A DNA stretch of 64,000 bases from Corynebacterium atrinae. GTDB taxonomy: Bacteria; Actinomycetota; Actinomycetes; Mycobacteriales; Mycobacteriaceae. The notes beneath the pieces were generated by a model. It had not been told where the DNA came from, ran no database searches, and saw only the letters and a program-made list of their open reading frames with translations. Position 1 is the first letter of the stretch, and every line of letters starts with the position of its first letter. Of this stretch, positions 29,428 through 38,335 are shown piece after piece. The stretch covers positions 2,480,001 through 2,544,000 of the forward strand of contig NZ_CP046977.1 in the NCBI RefSeq assembly GCF_030408455.1, read 5' to 3'. A program made the translations under genes and the position numbers.

Positions 29428-32277
29428 TCACTCGCTCCCTTTCCACGACCTATTTTCCACAACCTCGAGGCCACGTTCTGAGCTATAGCGCAACACGACC
29501 CCATCAAGCTCTATCTCACCGGATTCATCAAGTCGAAGTGCAACTTGTCCTTTGAGGAGGTAGTGATTCTTCCAGCCGACGGGTGTCTCCTTTTCCAGCT
29601 TCTCGATGACCACATCGAAGACTCGGTCGTATTTGCTAAATCGGGACGGAAGCCTAAGCACCGAGGAAGCAAGCCGAAACGCGGTCTGATAATCAAGCTC
29701 AGCATCATCCATCAACTCGGGGGAAATCTCTTCGCCCCCAAGGAAAGGGATTACCCGGTACCCGTAGGAAGTCGCAATGATTGGCACTACCTCAAAGGTG
29801 GGATCTGTATCTCGGACCTGTGCAGCTCCTGCCTCTTCGCTCTTCAACGCCTGCTCCATCTGCTTGGAATATCTCTCAAACAGTTGGGAAAGCCCGCTGG
29901 CTAACTTTGGATAAGGGATCTGAAAAGTCTTCGCGCGAAGCTCAGCCAGCTGTTGGCGTTGCACCATCGCCGAATGCGCCAGCGAGTACTCTTCTGTCCA
30001 GGCCTCGGGAGGTTCAAAATCAGGACTGTAAACTGACTGCACCAACGCAGGCGCATCGTCCGGCCGACGGAAGACACGCGGTAGTTTTGCCAGGGTGGAA
30101 AGGAGAATTGCTGGTTCATAGACGGCAGCGCTGCCAGCCTCAAATTTTGGTACTGGTTCTTTCTGTTCGATAGCCCGAATGAACACCTTCGGCTTTTGTA
30201 GCTTCAGCGGGCGATCGGATTCGGGTCGGACGTGGCGGTGAATCCTTCCAATCCTTTGGATCAGTAGATCCATGGGTGCAATGTCACTGATGAGCACATC
30301 GGCATCTATGTCGAGACTTTGCTCCGCAACCTGGGTGCTCACCACGATCCGATGCGTCGGGCGCCCCTCACCACGATGTAGGTGAGGGCCTAGTTCCTCG
30401 CGCAGTTTGTCTTCTTTCTGGGCCCGTTCAGCAGCCATGAATGCACTGTGGTGAAGCTCAACTTGTTCGGGGTAGGTTGACGCCAAGGAGTGGTAGGTTT
30501 CCTGCGCTCGTCGGACTGTATTGCAGATAATGAGGAGACACCCTCCATCTGAGTAAAGATCTGCTACTAAACTCTCTAGCTCATCCAACCCGTCAGGAAT
30601 TATCGATACTTCAGCTACCAAGTCGGTCGGACGTTGGACGACGGGGAATTCTTGGATTCCTCGGCGGTCAGCCACCGTCAACAATGGGTATCCCGTAGAA
30701 AGATTCTCTGGGAGGACTCCGGAGCTTTCACCTGAGTAGGCTTCGATGAGGTCAGACTTGGTTTGACCCGGCAATGTGGCACTTAGCAAGATAACGGAGA
30801 CGCGATAGCGAGCTAGCCATCGAAGCGCCAGTTTGAGGTAGCTCCCCATGTAGAGGTCATAAGAGTGGACTTCGTCGATAATGATGATCTTCCCCGCAAG
30901 GCCCATGTGACGCAACATGGAATGCCGCATCTGGAGAACCATCATCAACACCTGATCCACTGTGGCAACGACGAAGTTGGACAACAGTGCCTTCTTAGGC
31001 CCGTTAAGCCACTGACTGGCGACTACCGATCCATGATCGTTGTGCGTGTCCTCCCCGATACCCCGCGGCTGAGCCCAGCGTAGCTTTTCGTACTCAGCAG
31101 AAAACCGCTTTCGGGAGTGCACCAAGTTCATGGACGTGATGGTCGATTCGGGAGTACTCCTTTCCGCCCAGTCTAAGGTTCGAGAAAACAGCCCATTGGA
31201 AGTGCCCATGGTTGGAGTGGCCAGAAGGAGCCCTTGCGCTCCCGATCGAGCCGCTAGCATTTGACCTAACCCAAGTGCAGCCTCGGTCTTCCCTTCACCG
31301 GTGGGAGCTTCGATGATTGCTAAACAAGACCCCTCGATTGTCTCCAATGCGTCGAAAACTGCCTTCTGGATAGGTCTCGCACTCAATGTCGCAGGCCATC
31401 CAAAGGCGTGCCGGAAAAACTCGTCTACCTCAACACCCTCCATTTCAGGTGGATTCCACGGCGAGGTGAGATCGATCGAGTCCATTCCTTCGCGGACTCG
31501 ATCCGATAGGCTTCCTCTAACTACCATGGGAAACGCATCAGCATTGGAGGCAATCCAGTCAGCCATAACAATCAGACCAGTGATCAGCATGGTCGAGTCT
31601 GCGTTCAGCCTCTTCGGCAGTTTAGACACGACATCCCAAATGCCCGTGGCCCTCGAGATCCCTTCCAGAATCTCGACCTGCAAGGCTTTCCACTCTTGCG
31701 GATAGTCTTCTAGCAGAGCTCGCGCTGGTTTCTTGTCATCGTCTTGGGATGCAACTCCATGATGGGCTCCGACAATTGAGCTGATCGATGACGCGAGCTT
31801 TTTCGGGCAGCCGCGTTCCACCAACCAGTCCTTAAGGATGACCTCCCCTGCCAGCCCGTGCGGGAATTGCGTTGACTCATATTCTGCCCTGGACATAGCC
31901 AAGGGAATTCCCGCGTCCGCGATCCCCTCAACAATGTCCCTACCAGGCTCTTTCAACTCAATTTGGCGAGCGAACTTCATCGTCGCTTTGCCAACATCGT
32001 GTGTTCCCGCCACAAATGTGATCAGTGTTCGGACATTGCACTCTTCGACACCGATTTTGTCTGCCAGGTACCGTTTCAGCGAATCCGACATCCAGTTATC
32101 CCACAGACATCCCGCCACACAAGAGGCATCGGCCAGGTGCTGAACCAGTGGAAGCCACCCAGTCTCGTCGCCCGACTTGGCCCACAATGACTTAAGCGGA
32201 TCCGAAGCACTGGCCAGGAATTGCTCCATGCGTTCGAACTGCACCTCTTGAGTGTCGACTACTCGCTTTAAGCTCAT
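29428..32277 (-). CDS. cas3: CRISPR helicase-nuclease Cas3
   Basis: 949 residues. The N-terminal HD nuclease has His47 (VQHLADAS), His93-Asp94 (GTHDVGKA) and a later HHGVAS. The SF2 helicase has APTGEGKTEAAL (motif I), IIDEVHSYD (DEVH box) and LLSATLPGQTK (motif III). It unwinds and degrades DNA marked by Cascade. It is the first gene of the cas operon. A TTGACG-17-TAGCAT promoter places the transcription start at or beside the ATG, so the mRNA may be leaderless. The promoter is overlapped by the predicted target of the mini-CRISPR on the other strand. Confidence 0.97.
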   Translation of the reverse strand: MSLKRVVDTQEVQFERMEQFLASASDPLKSLWAKSGDETGWLPLVQHLADASCVAGCLWDNWMSDSLKRYLADKIGVEECNVRTLITFVAGTHDVGKATMKFARQIELKEPGRDIVEGIADAGIPLAMSRAEYESTQFPHGLAGEVILKDWLVERGCPKKLASSISSIVGAHHGVASQDDDKKPARALLEDYPQEWKALQVEILEGISRATGIWDVVSKLPKRLNADSTMLITGLIVMADWIASNADAFPMVVRGSLSDRVREGMDSIDLTSPWNPPEMEGVEVDEFFRHAFGWPATLSARPIQKAVFDALETIEGSCLAIIEAPTGEGKTEAALGLGQMLAARSGAQGLLLATPTMGTSNGLFSRTLDWAERSTPESTITSMNLVHSRKRFSAEYEKLRWAQPRGIGEDTHNDHGSVVASQWLNGPKKALLSNFVVATVDQVLMMVLQMRHSMLRHMGLAGKIIIIDEVHSYDLYMGSYLKLALRWLARYRVSVILLSATLPGQTKSDLIEAYSGESSGVLPENLSTGYPLLTVADRRGIQEFPVVQRPTDLVAEVSIIPDGLDELESLVADLYSDGGCLLIICNTVRRAQETYHSLASTYPEQVELHHSAFMAAERAQKEDKLREELGPHLHRGEGRPTHRIVVSTQVAEQSLDIDADVLISDIAPMDLLIQRIGRIHRHVRPESDRPLKLQKPKVFIRAIEQKEPVPKFEAGSAAVYEPAILLSTLAKLPRVFRRPDDAPALVQSVYSPDFEPPEAWTEEYSLAHSAMVQRQQLAELRAKTFQIPYPKLASGLSQLFERYSKQMEQALKSEEAGAAQVRDTDPTFEVVPIIATSYGYRVIPFLGGEEISPELMDDAELDYQTAFRLASSVLRLPSRFSKYDRVFDVVIEKLEKETPVGWKNHYLLKGQVALRLDESGEIELDGVVLRYSSERGLEVVENRSWKGSE

Positions 32278-32284
32278 GATTCAC

Positions 32285-32313
32285 ATGCTAGGCGGACTAC
32301 TTAATTCCGTCAA
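32285..32313 (-). promoter_or_regulatory. cas3 operon promoter (predicted)
   Basis: On the minus strand, -35 TTGACG (32308-32313), a 17-bp spacer and -10 TAGCAT (32285-32290). The -10 ends 7 bases before the cas3 ATG, so the transcript probably starts at the start codon. Confidence 0.65.
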
Positions 32314-32341
32314 TTGCTGGATGACAAATAGTTATGAAGTT
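32307..32341 (-). promoter_or_regulatory. Predicted Cascade target over the cas3 -35 element
   Basis: On the minus strand, AAC at 32341-32339 (PAM position) is followed from 32338 by a segment matching the mini-CRISPR spacer at 16 of the first 22 bases. Mismatches are at 6, 11, 12, 15, 18 and 21. The 32-bp protospacer covers the -35 hexamer. Partial matching would let Cascade bind without full R-loop formation. Confidence 0.55.
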
Positions 32342-32367
32342 CAAATGATGTTCCGGAAGAATTCAAC

Positions 32368-32397
32368 TTTACACCCCCTCTCAGCACGGGATACGTT
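32368..32397 (+). promoter_or_regulatory. Promoter of the mini-CRISPR (predicted)
   Basis: -35 TTTACA (32368-32373), an 18-bp spacer, and -10 TACGTT (32392-32397) of the actinobacterial TAnnnT form. The start point would fall near 32404, immediately before the first repeat stem. Confidence 0.45.
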
Positions 32398-32399
32398 GA

Positions 32400-32487
32400 A
32401 TCTTGCCTGCGTCAGCAGGTATGAGCCGTTCATCACTACGTGCCAGCCGGAGAAGTATCGGTTTCCCTGCGTCAGCAGGGCTTTATG
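32400..32487 (+). ncRNA. Degenerate two-repeat mini-CRISPR, candidate CreR-like guide RNA
   Basis: Two I-E-like repeats, 32400-32427 and 32460-32487, flank a 32-base spacer (32429-32460 if the handle is 8 bases). Both keep the repeat hairpin as CCTGCGTCAGCAGG, where the main array has CCCGCGCCAGCGGG: the C-G pair has become T-A on both sides of the stem, so pairing is preserved. The upstream repeat keeps the 5' handle (ATGAGCC), which a crRNA needs; the downstream repeat has lost it, which a crRNA does not need. The spacer partially matches the cas3 promoter. Known CreR/CreA RNAs of type I systems have this architecture and direct Cascade to repress a promoter. Alternative: a relic of an old array. 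Confidence 0.62.
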
Positions 32488-32529
32488 CGGCTCCTTTCCT
32501 ACCGCCTCCCAGAAGGACTTCGCTCTCTC

Positions 32530-35070
32530 ATGTCGATAGCAACGACCGTGCTAGGAATCATCGGCATCGGCCTCGCTGTCCCCGCATTCCTCTATTTCCT
32601 CACCGCCGCATTTCGAATGCTGCGCTACGTCCGCCAGGGACAGCCCCTACCCGAAGGCACGCGGACCAGTGAACCCGCCCGGCGCCTCGCGCAGGTCATC
32701 ATCGAGGTTTTCGGGCACACCCATTTCAAGGGGCGCCCGCTAGTCAACATCGCTCACTGGCTCGTCATGGTCGGGTTCCTCGTCGGCATCTTGGTGTGGT
32801 TTGAGGCGTTCATTCAGACGTTTAACCCCGCTGGCGGCTGGCCGTTTCTGTCGGAGTGGCCCGCCTACCATTTCATCGAGGAGGTCCTTGCGGTCGGGAC
32901 TGTGGTCGGCATCGTGGCCCTGATCATCATCCGAATCCGCCAGGGCACCACCAGCCGGGCCTCCCGGTTCTACGAATCCAACGCAGTCGCTGCCCGTGCG
33001 ATCGAGACCATCGTTTTCGCCGAGGGTCTCGGCATGCTGCTGGTCAAGGCCAGCAAACTTGCGACATATGGCGGCGGCTCCCCCTGGGCGGATTTCCTCT
33101 CCATCCACCTCGCAACCCTGCTCCCAGCTTCCCCGACACTCGTGTCCGTCATGGCGCTGGTCAAGTTGTTGGCGGGCATGGTCTTCCTCATCCTCATGGG
33201 CTACCACCTGAGCTGGGGCGTCGGTTGGCACCGCTTCCTCGCCTTCTTCAACATCTTCTTCCAGCGCAACCCGGACGGGCACAAAGCCCTCGGTGCACTC
33301 AAGCCCATGACGTCCGGTACGAAGGTCCTCACCCTCGACAACGTCGACGAAGTTGACACCCTCGGTGTCGGCACCGCGGCCGATGCCTCGTGGAAGATGC
33401 TTCTCGACGCCGCCACCTGCACCGACTGCGGCCGCTGCCAGGATCTCTGCCCCGCGTGGAACACGGGGAAACCGCTCAACCCTAAGCTGTTGATGACGGG
33501 GCTGAGGGATGCGACCGTCGATAAGCATGCCAATCTCGATGTCTTGAGCATGACCAGCATCGTCCCAGACGATGTCCTGTGGTCTTGCACCAACTGTGGT
33601 GCGTGCGTCGATCAATGCCCCGTCGACATTGAGCATCTCGATCATGTGGCTGACCTGCGCCGGTTCCGGGTCCTCGCGGAGTCTGATTTCCCGTCCGAGC
33701 TCACAGGCCTGTTCAAAAACCTCGAAACCAAGGGCAACCCCTGGGGCCGGAACAGCTCAGAGCGCGCTTCCTGGGTCGATGCCGCTCGCCGGGACGGGCT
33801 CACCGTGCCCGTCATCGGCGAGGATCTCGACGATTTCTCGGACACCGAATACCTCTTCTGGGTCGGCTGTGCTGGAGCCTTCGACGACGCTGGTCAGCGC
33901 ACCACCCGCGCCGTCATCGAGCTGCTGCAGACCGCGGGCGTGAAGTATGCGGTCTTGTCTACCGGCGAGACGTGTACCGGTGATCCGGCCCGCCGTGCCG
34001 GCAACGAGTTCCTCTTCCAGATGCTCGCGACGGAGAACATCGCCACGCTCAACGACACTTTCGAGGGCGTGCCCGCAGGTCAGCGCAAGATCATCACCAC
34101 CTGCCCCCACTGCTTTAACACCATCCGCAACGAATACCCCGACTTCGGCGGGCATTTCGACGTCTTCCACCACACCCAGCTGCTCAACCGGCTCGTGCGC
34201 GACGGCCTGCTCACGCCCGTCCCGCGCACGCCGGAAAATCGCCAGCCGATCACCTATCACGATCCTTGCTTCCTCGGCCGACACAACCAGATTTATGATC
34301 CGCCGCGCGAGCTCCTCGCCGGTACCGGTGTCGAGCTGCGCGAAATGGACAACAATCGAGCCGAAGCGTTTTGCTGCGGCGCGGGTGGCTCGCGAATGTT
34401 CATGGAAGAGACCATCGGCCAGCGCGTCAACGAATTCCGCACCGAACAAGCCCTCGCGACCGGCGCCACCGAAATCGCTACTGGCTGCCCGTTCTGCAAC
34501 ACGATGTTCACCGGCGGCCTCAAAGCCCTCTCCCCCGAGGATCCCGGCTCCACGCAGGTCAGGGATGTCGCAGTCATGCTGCGTGACTCCGTGCTTATCG
34601 ACGGCGCCCTCCCTCCCGCACGCGAGCCCGCCTTCCTCGAGGCCCCCCGTCGGCAATCCCTGCCCATCAAACCCGCCCAGCCTGTCGATAGCTCTGAAAA
34701 AGCTCCTTCCGCACCGGAGCGAAAGGATGCGGAGCCTCAGCAGGCGTCCGTCCCACCCGCCCAACCGAGTGCGGTACCTGCCCCCGGAGCCTTGGCACCA
34801 CACGCGCCTCCTGCACCTGGCACTGCAATGCCATCTGCTCCAGGAACTTCGGTACCTACATCCCCTGAATCCTCGGGCGATCCATCTTCGCGCGCAGTTG
34901 TGCCCCCAGCTCCGGGAAGCGCCGTGCCGCCTATTGCTGGGAGTGCCGTCCCTCCGCCCCCCGGCACATCGGTGCCCCCGGCACCTGGTGGTGCGGTTCC
35001 GCAGGCGCCCGGAACAGCAGTGCCACCAGCCCCAGGCACGGCAGTACCGCCGGCACCCAATGACGATTGA
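32530..35070 (+). CDS. HdrD/GlpC-like Fe-S oxidoreductase with membrane domain and Pro/Ala tail
   Basis: 846 residues from the ATG at 32530 (AGAAGGA upstream); an earlier in-frame start would run through the mini-CRISPR. Order: five or so N-terminal membrane helices like a nitrate-reductase gamma subunit, two [4Fe-4S] motifs (CTDCGRCQDLCP near residue 297 and CTNCGACVDQCP), two CCG-type domains (CPHCFN and CCGAGGSRMF), then about 130 residues of Pro/Ala/Val/Gly repeats with the unit APGTAVPP. Mycobacteria have a similar Fe-S reductase of unknown substrate. Likely a membrane-bound quinone-linked oxidoreductase; the tail may reach into the cell wall or bind partners. Confidence 0.82.
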   Translation: MSIATTVLGIIGIGLAVPAFLYFLTAAFRMLRYVRQGQPLPEGTRTSEPARRLAQVIIEVFGHTHFKGRPLVNIAHWLVMVGFLVGILVWFEAFIQTFNPAGGWPFLSEWPAYHFIEEVLAVGTVVGIVALIIIRIRQGTTSRASRFYESNAVAARAIETIVFAEGLGMLLVKASKLATYGGGSPWADFLSIHLATLLPASPTLVSVMALVKLLAGMVFLILMGYHLSWGVGWHRFLAFFNIFFQRNPDGHKALGALKPMTSGTKVLTLDNVDEVDTLGVGTAADASWKMLLDAATCTDCGRCQDLCPAWNTGKPLNPKLLMTGLRDATVDKHANLDVLSMTSIVPDDVLWSCTNCGACVDQCPVDIEHLDHVADLRRFRVLAESDFPSELTGLFKNLETKGNPWGRNSSERASWVDAARRDGLTVPVIGEDLDDFSDTEYLFWVGCAGAFDDAGQRTTRAVIELLQTAGVKYAVLSTGETCTGDPARRAGNEFLFQMLATENIATLNDTFEGVPAGQRKIITTCPHCFNTIRNEYPDFGGHFDVFHHTQLLNRLVRDGLLTPVPRTPENRQPITYHDPCFLGRHNQIYDPPRELLAGTGVELREMDNNRAEAFCCGAGGSRMFMEETIGQRVNEFRTEQALATGATEIATGCPFCNTMFTGGLKALSPEDPGSTQVRDVAVMLRDSVLIDGALPPAREPAFLEAPRRQSLPIKPAQPVDSSEKAPSAPERKDAEPQQASVPPAQPSAVPAPGALAPHAPPAPGTAMPSAPGTSVPTSPESSGDPSSRAVVPPAPGSAVPPIAGSAVPPPPGTSVPPAPGGAVPQAPGTAVPPAPGTAVPPAPNDD

Positions 35071-35116
35071 GTCCCTCTAGTCGGTACGTCAAAGATCAGG
35101 GGAAACCCGGAGGGAA

Positions 35117-35797
35117 ATGCTGGACAAGCTCGGTAGACTGGCCGTCGTGAACGGTAGCTATCAGTCTCAGGGTTTCAATGGCCGTGTGCGTCTCAGCGAT
35201 GAGGAGCGCCAGGCCGCGATGGCGGCACTCGGGCGTGCATTCTCCGAGGGCCGTCTGACTATCGACGAATATGATGAGCGCTGCCAGGAGATCGCTGCAG
35301 CCCAGTTCGATGGTGAGCTGGCGCCGTTGTTTGTGGATTTGCCGCAACATCGCCGAGCGGCTTCGACGTCGACGTCAGCGTCGATGAGCACGTTGTATAG
35401 CGCGCAGGAGATCCAGACGGCGTATGTGGAGGGTCGTCGGACTCGGTTGGGTGTTTTTGGGCTCACGAGCGTGGGCTCCTTGGCCGCGGCGATTGCCTTT
35501 GCTCCTGTTACGTCCGGTGGTTCGATGTTGTTGCTTTTCCTCATTCCGGCGGTGTTCATTCTCCTCTATGTGATGAAGGTCGGTCCGGAATCGTGGCACA
35601 TGCCGAGTGCGCGGGCCGTCGATAGGCAACGCATCCGGGAGTTGCGGACGATGGAGCAGCTGCGCGCAACGGAGTTGCGCCTGGCGGAGCAGGATCGATT
35701 GGCGGAGTTGCGGGCGGAGCGCAAGGTTCAGACGGCCGAGCTGACGAGTAAGGCGATGGGTTTTGTGAATCGGACGTTGGAGAATCGTCGGAAATAG
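35117..35797 (+). CDS. DUF1707 domain membrane protein
   Basis: Up to 226 residues. RVRLSDEERQAAMAALGRAF, followed by SEGRLTIDEYDERCQEIAAA, is the DUF1707 helical domain common in actinobacteria. Two hydrophobic segments (GLTSVGSLAAAIAFAPV and MLLLFLIPAVFILLYVM) and a charged C-terminal coiled coil rich in Arg/Glu/Leu follow. GGAGGG lies very close to the ATG at 35117. A GTG at 35147, preceded by TAGACT as a possible -10, is an alternative leaderless start. Function unknown. Confidence 0.8.
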   Translation: MLDKLGRLAVVNGSYQSQGFNGRVRLSDEERQAAMAALGRAFSEGRLTIDEYDERCQEIAAAQFDGELAPLFVDLPQHRRAASTSTSASMSTLYSAQEIQTAYVEGRRTRLGVFGLTSVGSLAAAIAFAPVTSGGSMLLLFLIPAVFILLYVMKVGPESWHMPSARAVDRQRIRELRTMEQLRATELRLAEQDRLAELRAERKVQTAELTSKAMGFVNRTLENRRK

Positions 35798-35834
35798 TGG
35801 CTTCTGCTTTCCCCTGGCCACGCTGAGTGGCAAC

Positions 35835-37100
35835 ATGGTCTCCATGACCGAGACCGATTCCCCCCGCCCGCTCCGCCGCGAGCCTCGCATTCTTGACCAG
35901 TCGGACAAGATGAAAGACGTGCTCTACGAGATCCGTGGGCCGGTGGCGGCGGAGGCGGAGCGGCTGGAGCTGGATGGGCATCGCATCCTCAAACTCAACA
36001 CGGGCAACCCCGCTACCTTCGGTTTTGATGCTCCCGACGTCATCATGCGTGACATGATTGCTGCTTTGCCAACGTCGCAGGGGTATTCCACTTCCAAGGG
36101 CATCATTCCGGCTCGGCGTGCGATCGTCACCAGGTACGAGCTTATTGAGGGTTTCCCGCATTTCGATGTCGACGACGTGTTTTTGGGCAACGGCGTTTCC
36201 GAACTCATCACGATGACTACGCAGGCGTTGCTCAATGACGGCGATGAGGTTCTCATCCCTGCCCCGGATTACCCGTTGTGGACGGCCGCCACGTCCCTGG
36301 CTGGTGGCAAGCCGGTGCATTACCTCTGCGATGAGGAGGATGATTGGAACCCGTCGATCGAGGACATCCGCGCCAAAGTCACTGATCGCACCAAGGCCAT
36401 CGTCATCATCAATCCGAATAACCCGACGGGTGCCGTCTACTCCCGCAAGGTACTCATGGACATAGTCCAGGTCGCCCGCGAGAACCAGCTGCTCATCCTT
36501 GCCGATGAGATCTACGACCGGATTCTCTACGACGATGCCGAGCACATTTCTATCGCCACGCTCGCCCCCGACCTTTTCACGATCACCTTTAACGGCCTAT
36601 CCAAGGCCTACCGCGTTGCCGGTTATCGCGCAGGGTGGATGGTTCTCACGGGACCGAAGGATCGGGCTCATGGCTTCATCGAGGGCCTGGAGCTGCTGGC
36701 CGGAACTCGGCTATGCCCGAATGTCCCTGCCCAGCACGCGATTCAGGTGGCCTTAGGCGGGCGACAGTCGATCTACGAGCTGACCCACGAGAACGGGCGT
36801 CTGTACACGCAGCGCAACATCGCTTGGGAGAAGCTCAACGAGATTCCCGGTGTCAGCTGCGTGAAACCGATGGGTGCGCTCTATGCTTTCCCCCGCTTGG
36901 ATCCGAATGTCTACGAGATCCACGATGACGCGAAGCTCATGCTCGATATCCTGCGAGCTGAGAAAATCCTCCTGGTCCAGGGCACCGGTTTCAACTGGCC
37001 CGCCCCCGACCATTTCCGGGTGGTTACCTTGCCGTGGGCTTCGCAGTTGGAAAACGCCATCGAACGGTTGGGCAACTTCCTCGTCAGCTATAAGCAGTAG
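35835..37100 (+). CDS. alaT: Alanine aminotransferase AlaT
   Basis: 421-residue class I PLP aminotransferase. The segments DQSDKMKDVLYEIRGPVA and GYSTSKGIIPARRA, the PLP-lysine region NGLSKAYRVAGYRAG, and NPNNPTGAVY are as in corynebacterial AlaT, which makes L-alanine from pyruvate and glutamate. There is no clear ribosome site before the ATG at 35835 or the one at 35844, so the start is uncertain and the mRNA may be leaderless. The next gene follows after 11 bp. Confidence 0.92.
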   Translation: MVSMTETDSPRPLRREPRILDQSDKMKDVLYEIRGPVAAEAERLELDGHRILKLNTGNPATFGFDAPDVIMRDMIAALPTSQGYSTSKGIIPARRAIVTRYELIEGFPHFDVDDVFLGNGVSELITMTTQALLNDGDEVLIPAPDYPLWTAATSLAGGKPVHYLCDEEDDWNPSIEDIRAKVTDRTKAIVIINPNNPTGAVYSRKVLMDIVQVARENQLLILADEIYDRILYDDAEHISIATLAPDLFTITFNGLSKAYRVAGYRAGWMVLTGPKDRAHGFIEGLELLAGTRLCPNVPAQHAIQVALGGRQSIYELTHENGRLYTQRNIAWEKLNEIPGVSCVKPMGALYAFPRLDPNVYEIHDDAKLMLDILRAEKILLVQGTGFNWPAPDHFRVVTLPWASQLENAIERLGNFLVSYKQ

Positions 37101-37111
37101 TTTTCGCACAA

Positions 37112-38335
37112 ATGGGACGCCATAGCAACGACACCCACTCTGCCCCTCGTTCCCTCGCGCGCTCTGCGTTGCTCTTCTTTTTGGCATCATCGATGATCGT
37201 GACGTTTCTTGGGGTGTGGTGGCTGTGGCCTTCCTCGGATAGGCCCGAGGTCTCCCCACAGTTCGAGTCGACGTTCAGCCTCAACCATGCCCAGGTGCAG
37301 GCCACGGTCACGCTTGTCGACGGCGCCGTCTGCGCCTCCCCCGACATCGGTCGGGCTTTCGAGGGGTCACCGCGGACCCCGCTGGGTCAATCCACCGATC
37401 CCTGCCAACGCGCCCTTGTGCGCATCGAGTCGGGGGACAACGCTGGCAAAACCACGATGCTGGTGAGTTATGGGTTGCCGGGCGAAGCGGAGTTGCACGA
37501 GGGCTCGAAGATTCACCTCATCGAGGCTACAGACGAGTCCGGTGAGCTGACCTACTCCTTCGGCGACTATCAGCGTTCGACGCCGCTGATCGTCTGGGGT
37601 TTGGTCATCGCCGTGACCATTGCGTTGTTCGCAGCGTGGCGGGGTTTCCGTGCCCTCATTGGCCTCGTGATCACCCTGTTTGGGATCACCGTTTTCCTCA
37701 TCCCGGGCCTCCTCCACGGCGGACCCGCCCTGCCCTTTGCGTTGGTCTCGGGGTCGGCAATCCTCATGGTCGTAGTGCCGCTGGTCCATGGGCTGAATTG
37801 GAAGTCGGCCTCCGCGCTAGGGGGAACACTCATCGCCCTCGTCATCGCGGCGGCGCTAGCGGGGCTGGCGATCGGCACGACCCACCTGCGTGGACTCGGC
37901 GCGGAGGACAACCTGAATATCCTGTTGTACCTGCCCGGGGTCTCTATTCTCGGGCTGATGCTGTGCGGCTTCGTTATCGGCGCGCTTGGCGTGCTCAATG
38001 ACGTGACGATTTCTCAGGCCTCGACCGTCAACGAGCTCTCCGATCTCGACCCCGAGGCCACCCCCTGGCGGCTGTTCCTCGGCGCAATGAAGGTCGGGCG
38101 TGACCACATTTCTTCCATGGTCTACACCCTGGTGCTTAGCTACACGGGCGCGGCCTTGCCGATGCTGCTCCTCATCAGCGTTGCTAACCGGCCGTTGACG
38201 CAAACATTGACCAGCGATATCGTCGCCACGGAGCTGCTGCGCTCCGGCATTGGCGCCTTGGCACTGACCTTGGCTGTTCCCCTCACCACGCTGATCGCCG
38301 CGTGGACCGTGCCCGAGCGCATCAATCGGGACTAG
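37112..38335 (+). CDS. YibE/F-family membrane protein
   Basis: 407 residues. One N-terminal helix is followed by an extracytoplasmic domain of about 120 residues with two Cys, then about seven membrane helices including GLVITLFGITVFLIPGLL and SILGLMLCGFVIGALGVLNDV. The GVLNDVTISQASTVNEL segment is the hallmark of the YibE/F family, whose function is unknown (a transport role has been suggested). It lies 11 bp after alaT, probably in the same transcript, and its stop overlaps the convergent ugd stop by four bases. Confidence 0.85.
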   Translation: MGRHSNDTHSAPRSLARSALLFFLASSMIVTFLGVWWLWPSSDRPEVSPQFESTFSLNHAQVQATVTLVDGAVCASPDIGRAFEGSPRTPLGQSTDPCQRALVRIESGDNAGKTTMLVSYGLPGEAELHEGSKIHLIEATDESGELTYSFGDYQRSTPLIVWGLVIAVTIALFAAWRGFRALIGLVITLFGITVFLIPGLLHGGPALPFALVSGSAILMVVVPLVHGLNWKSASALGGTLIALVIAAALAGLAIGTTHLRGLGAEDNLNILLYLPGVSILGLMLCGFVIGALGVLNDVTISQASTVNELSDLDPEATPWRLFLGAMKVGRDHISSMVYTLVLSYTGAALPMLLLISVANRPLTQTLTSDIVATELLRSGIGALALTLAVPLTTLIAAWTVPERINRD

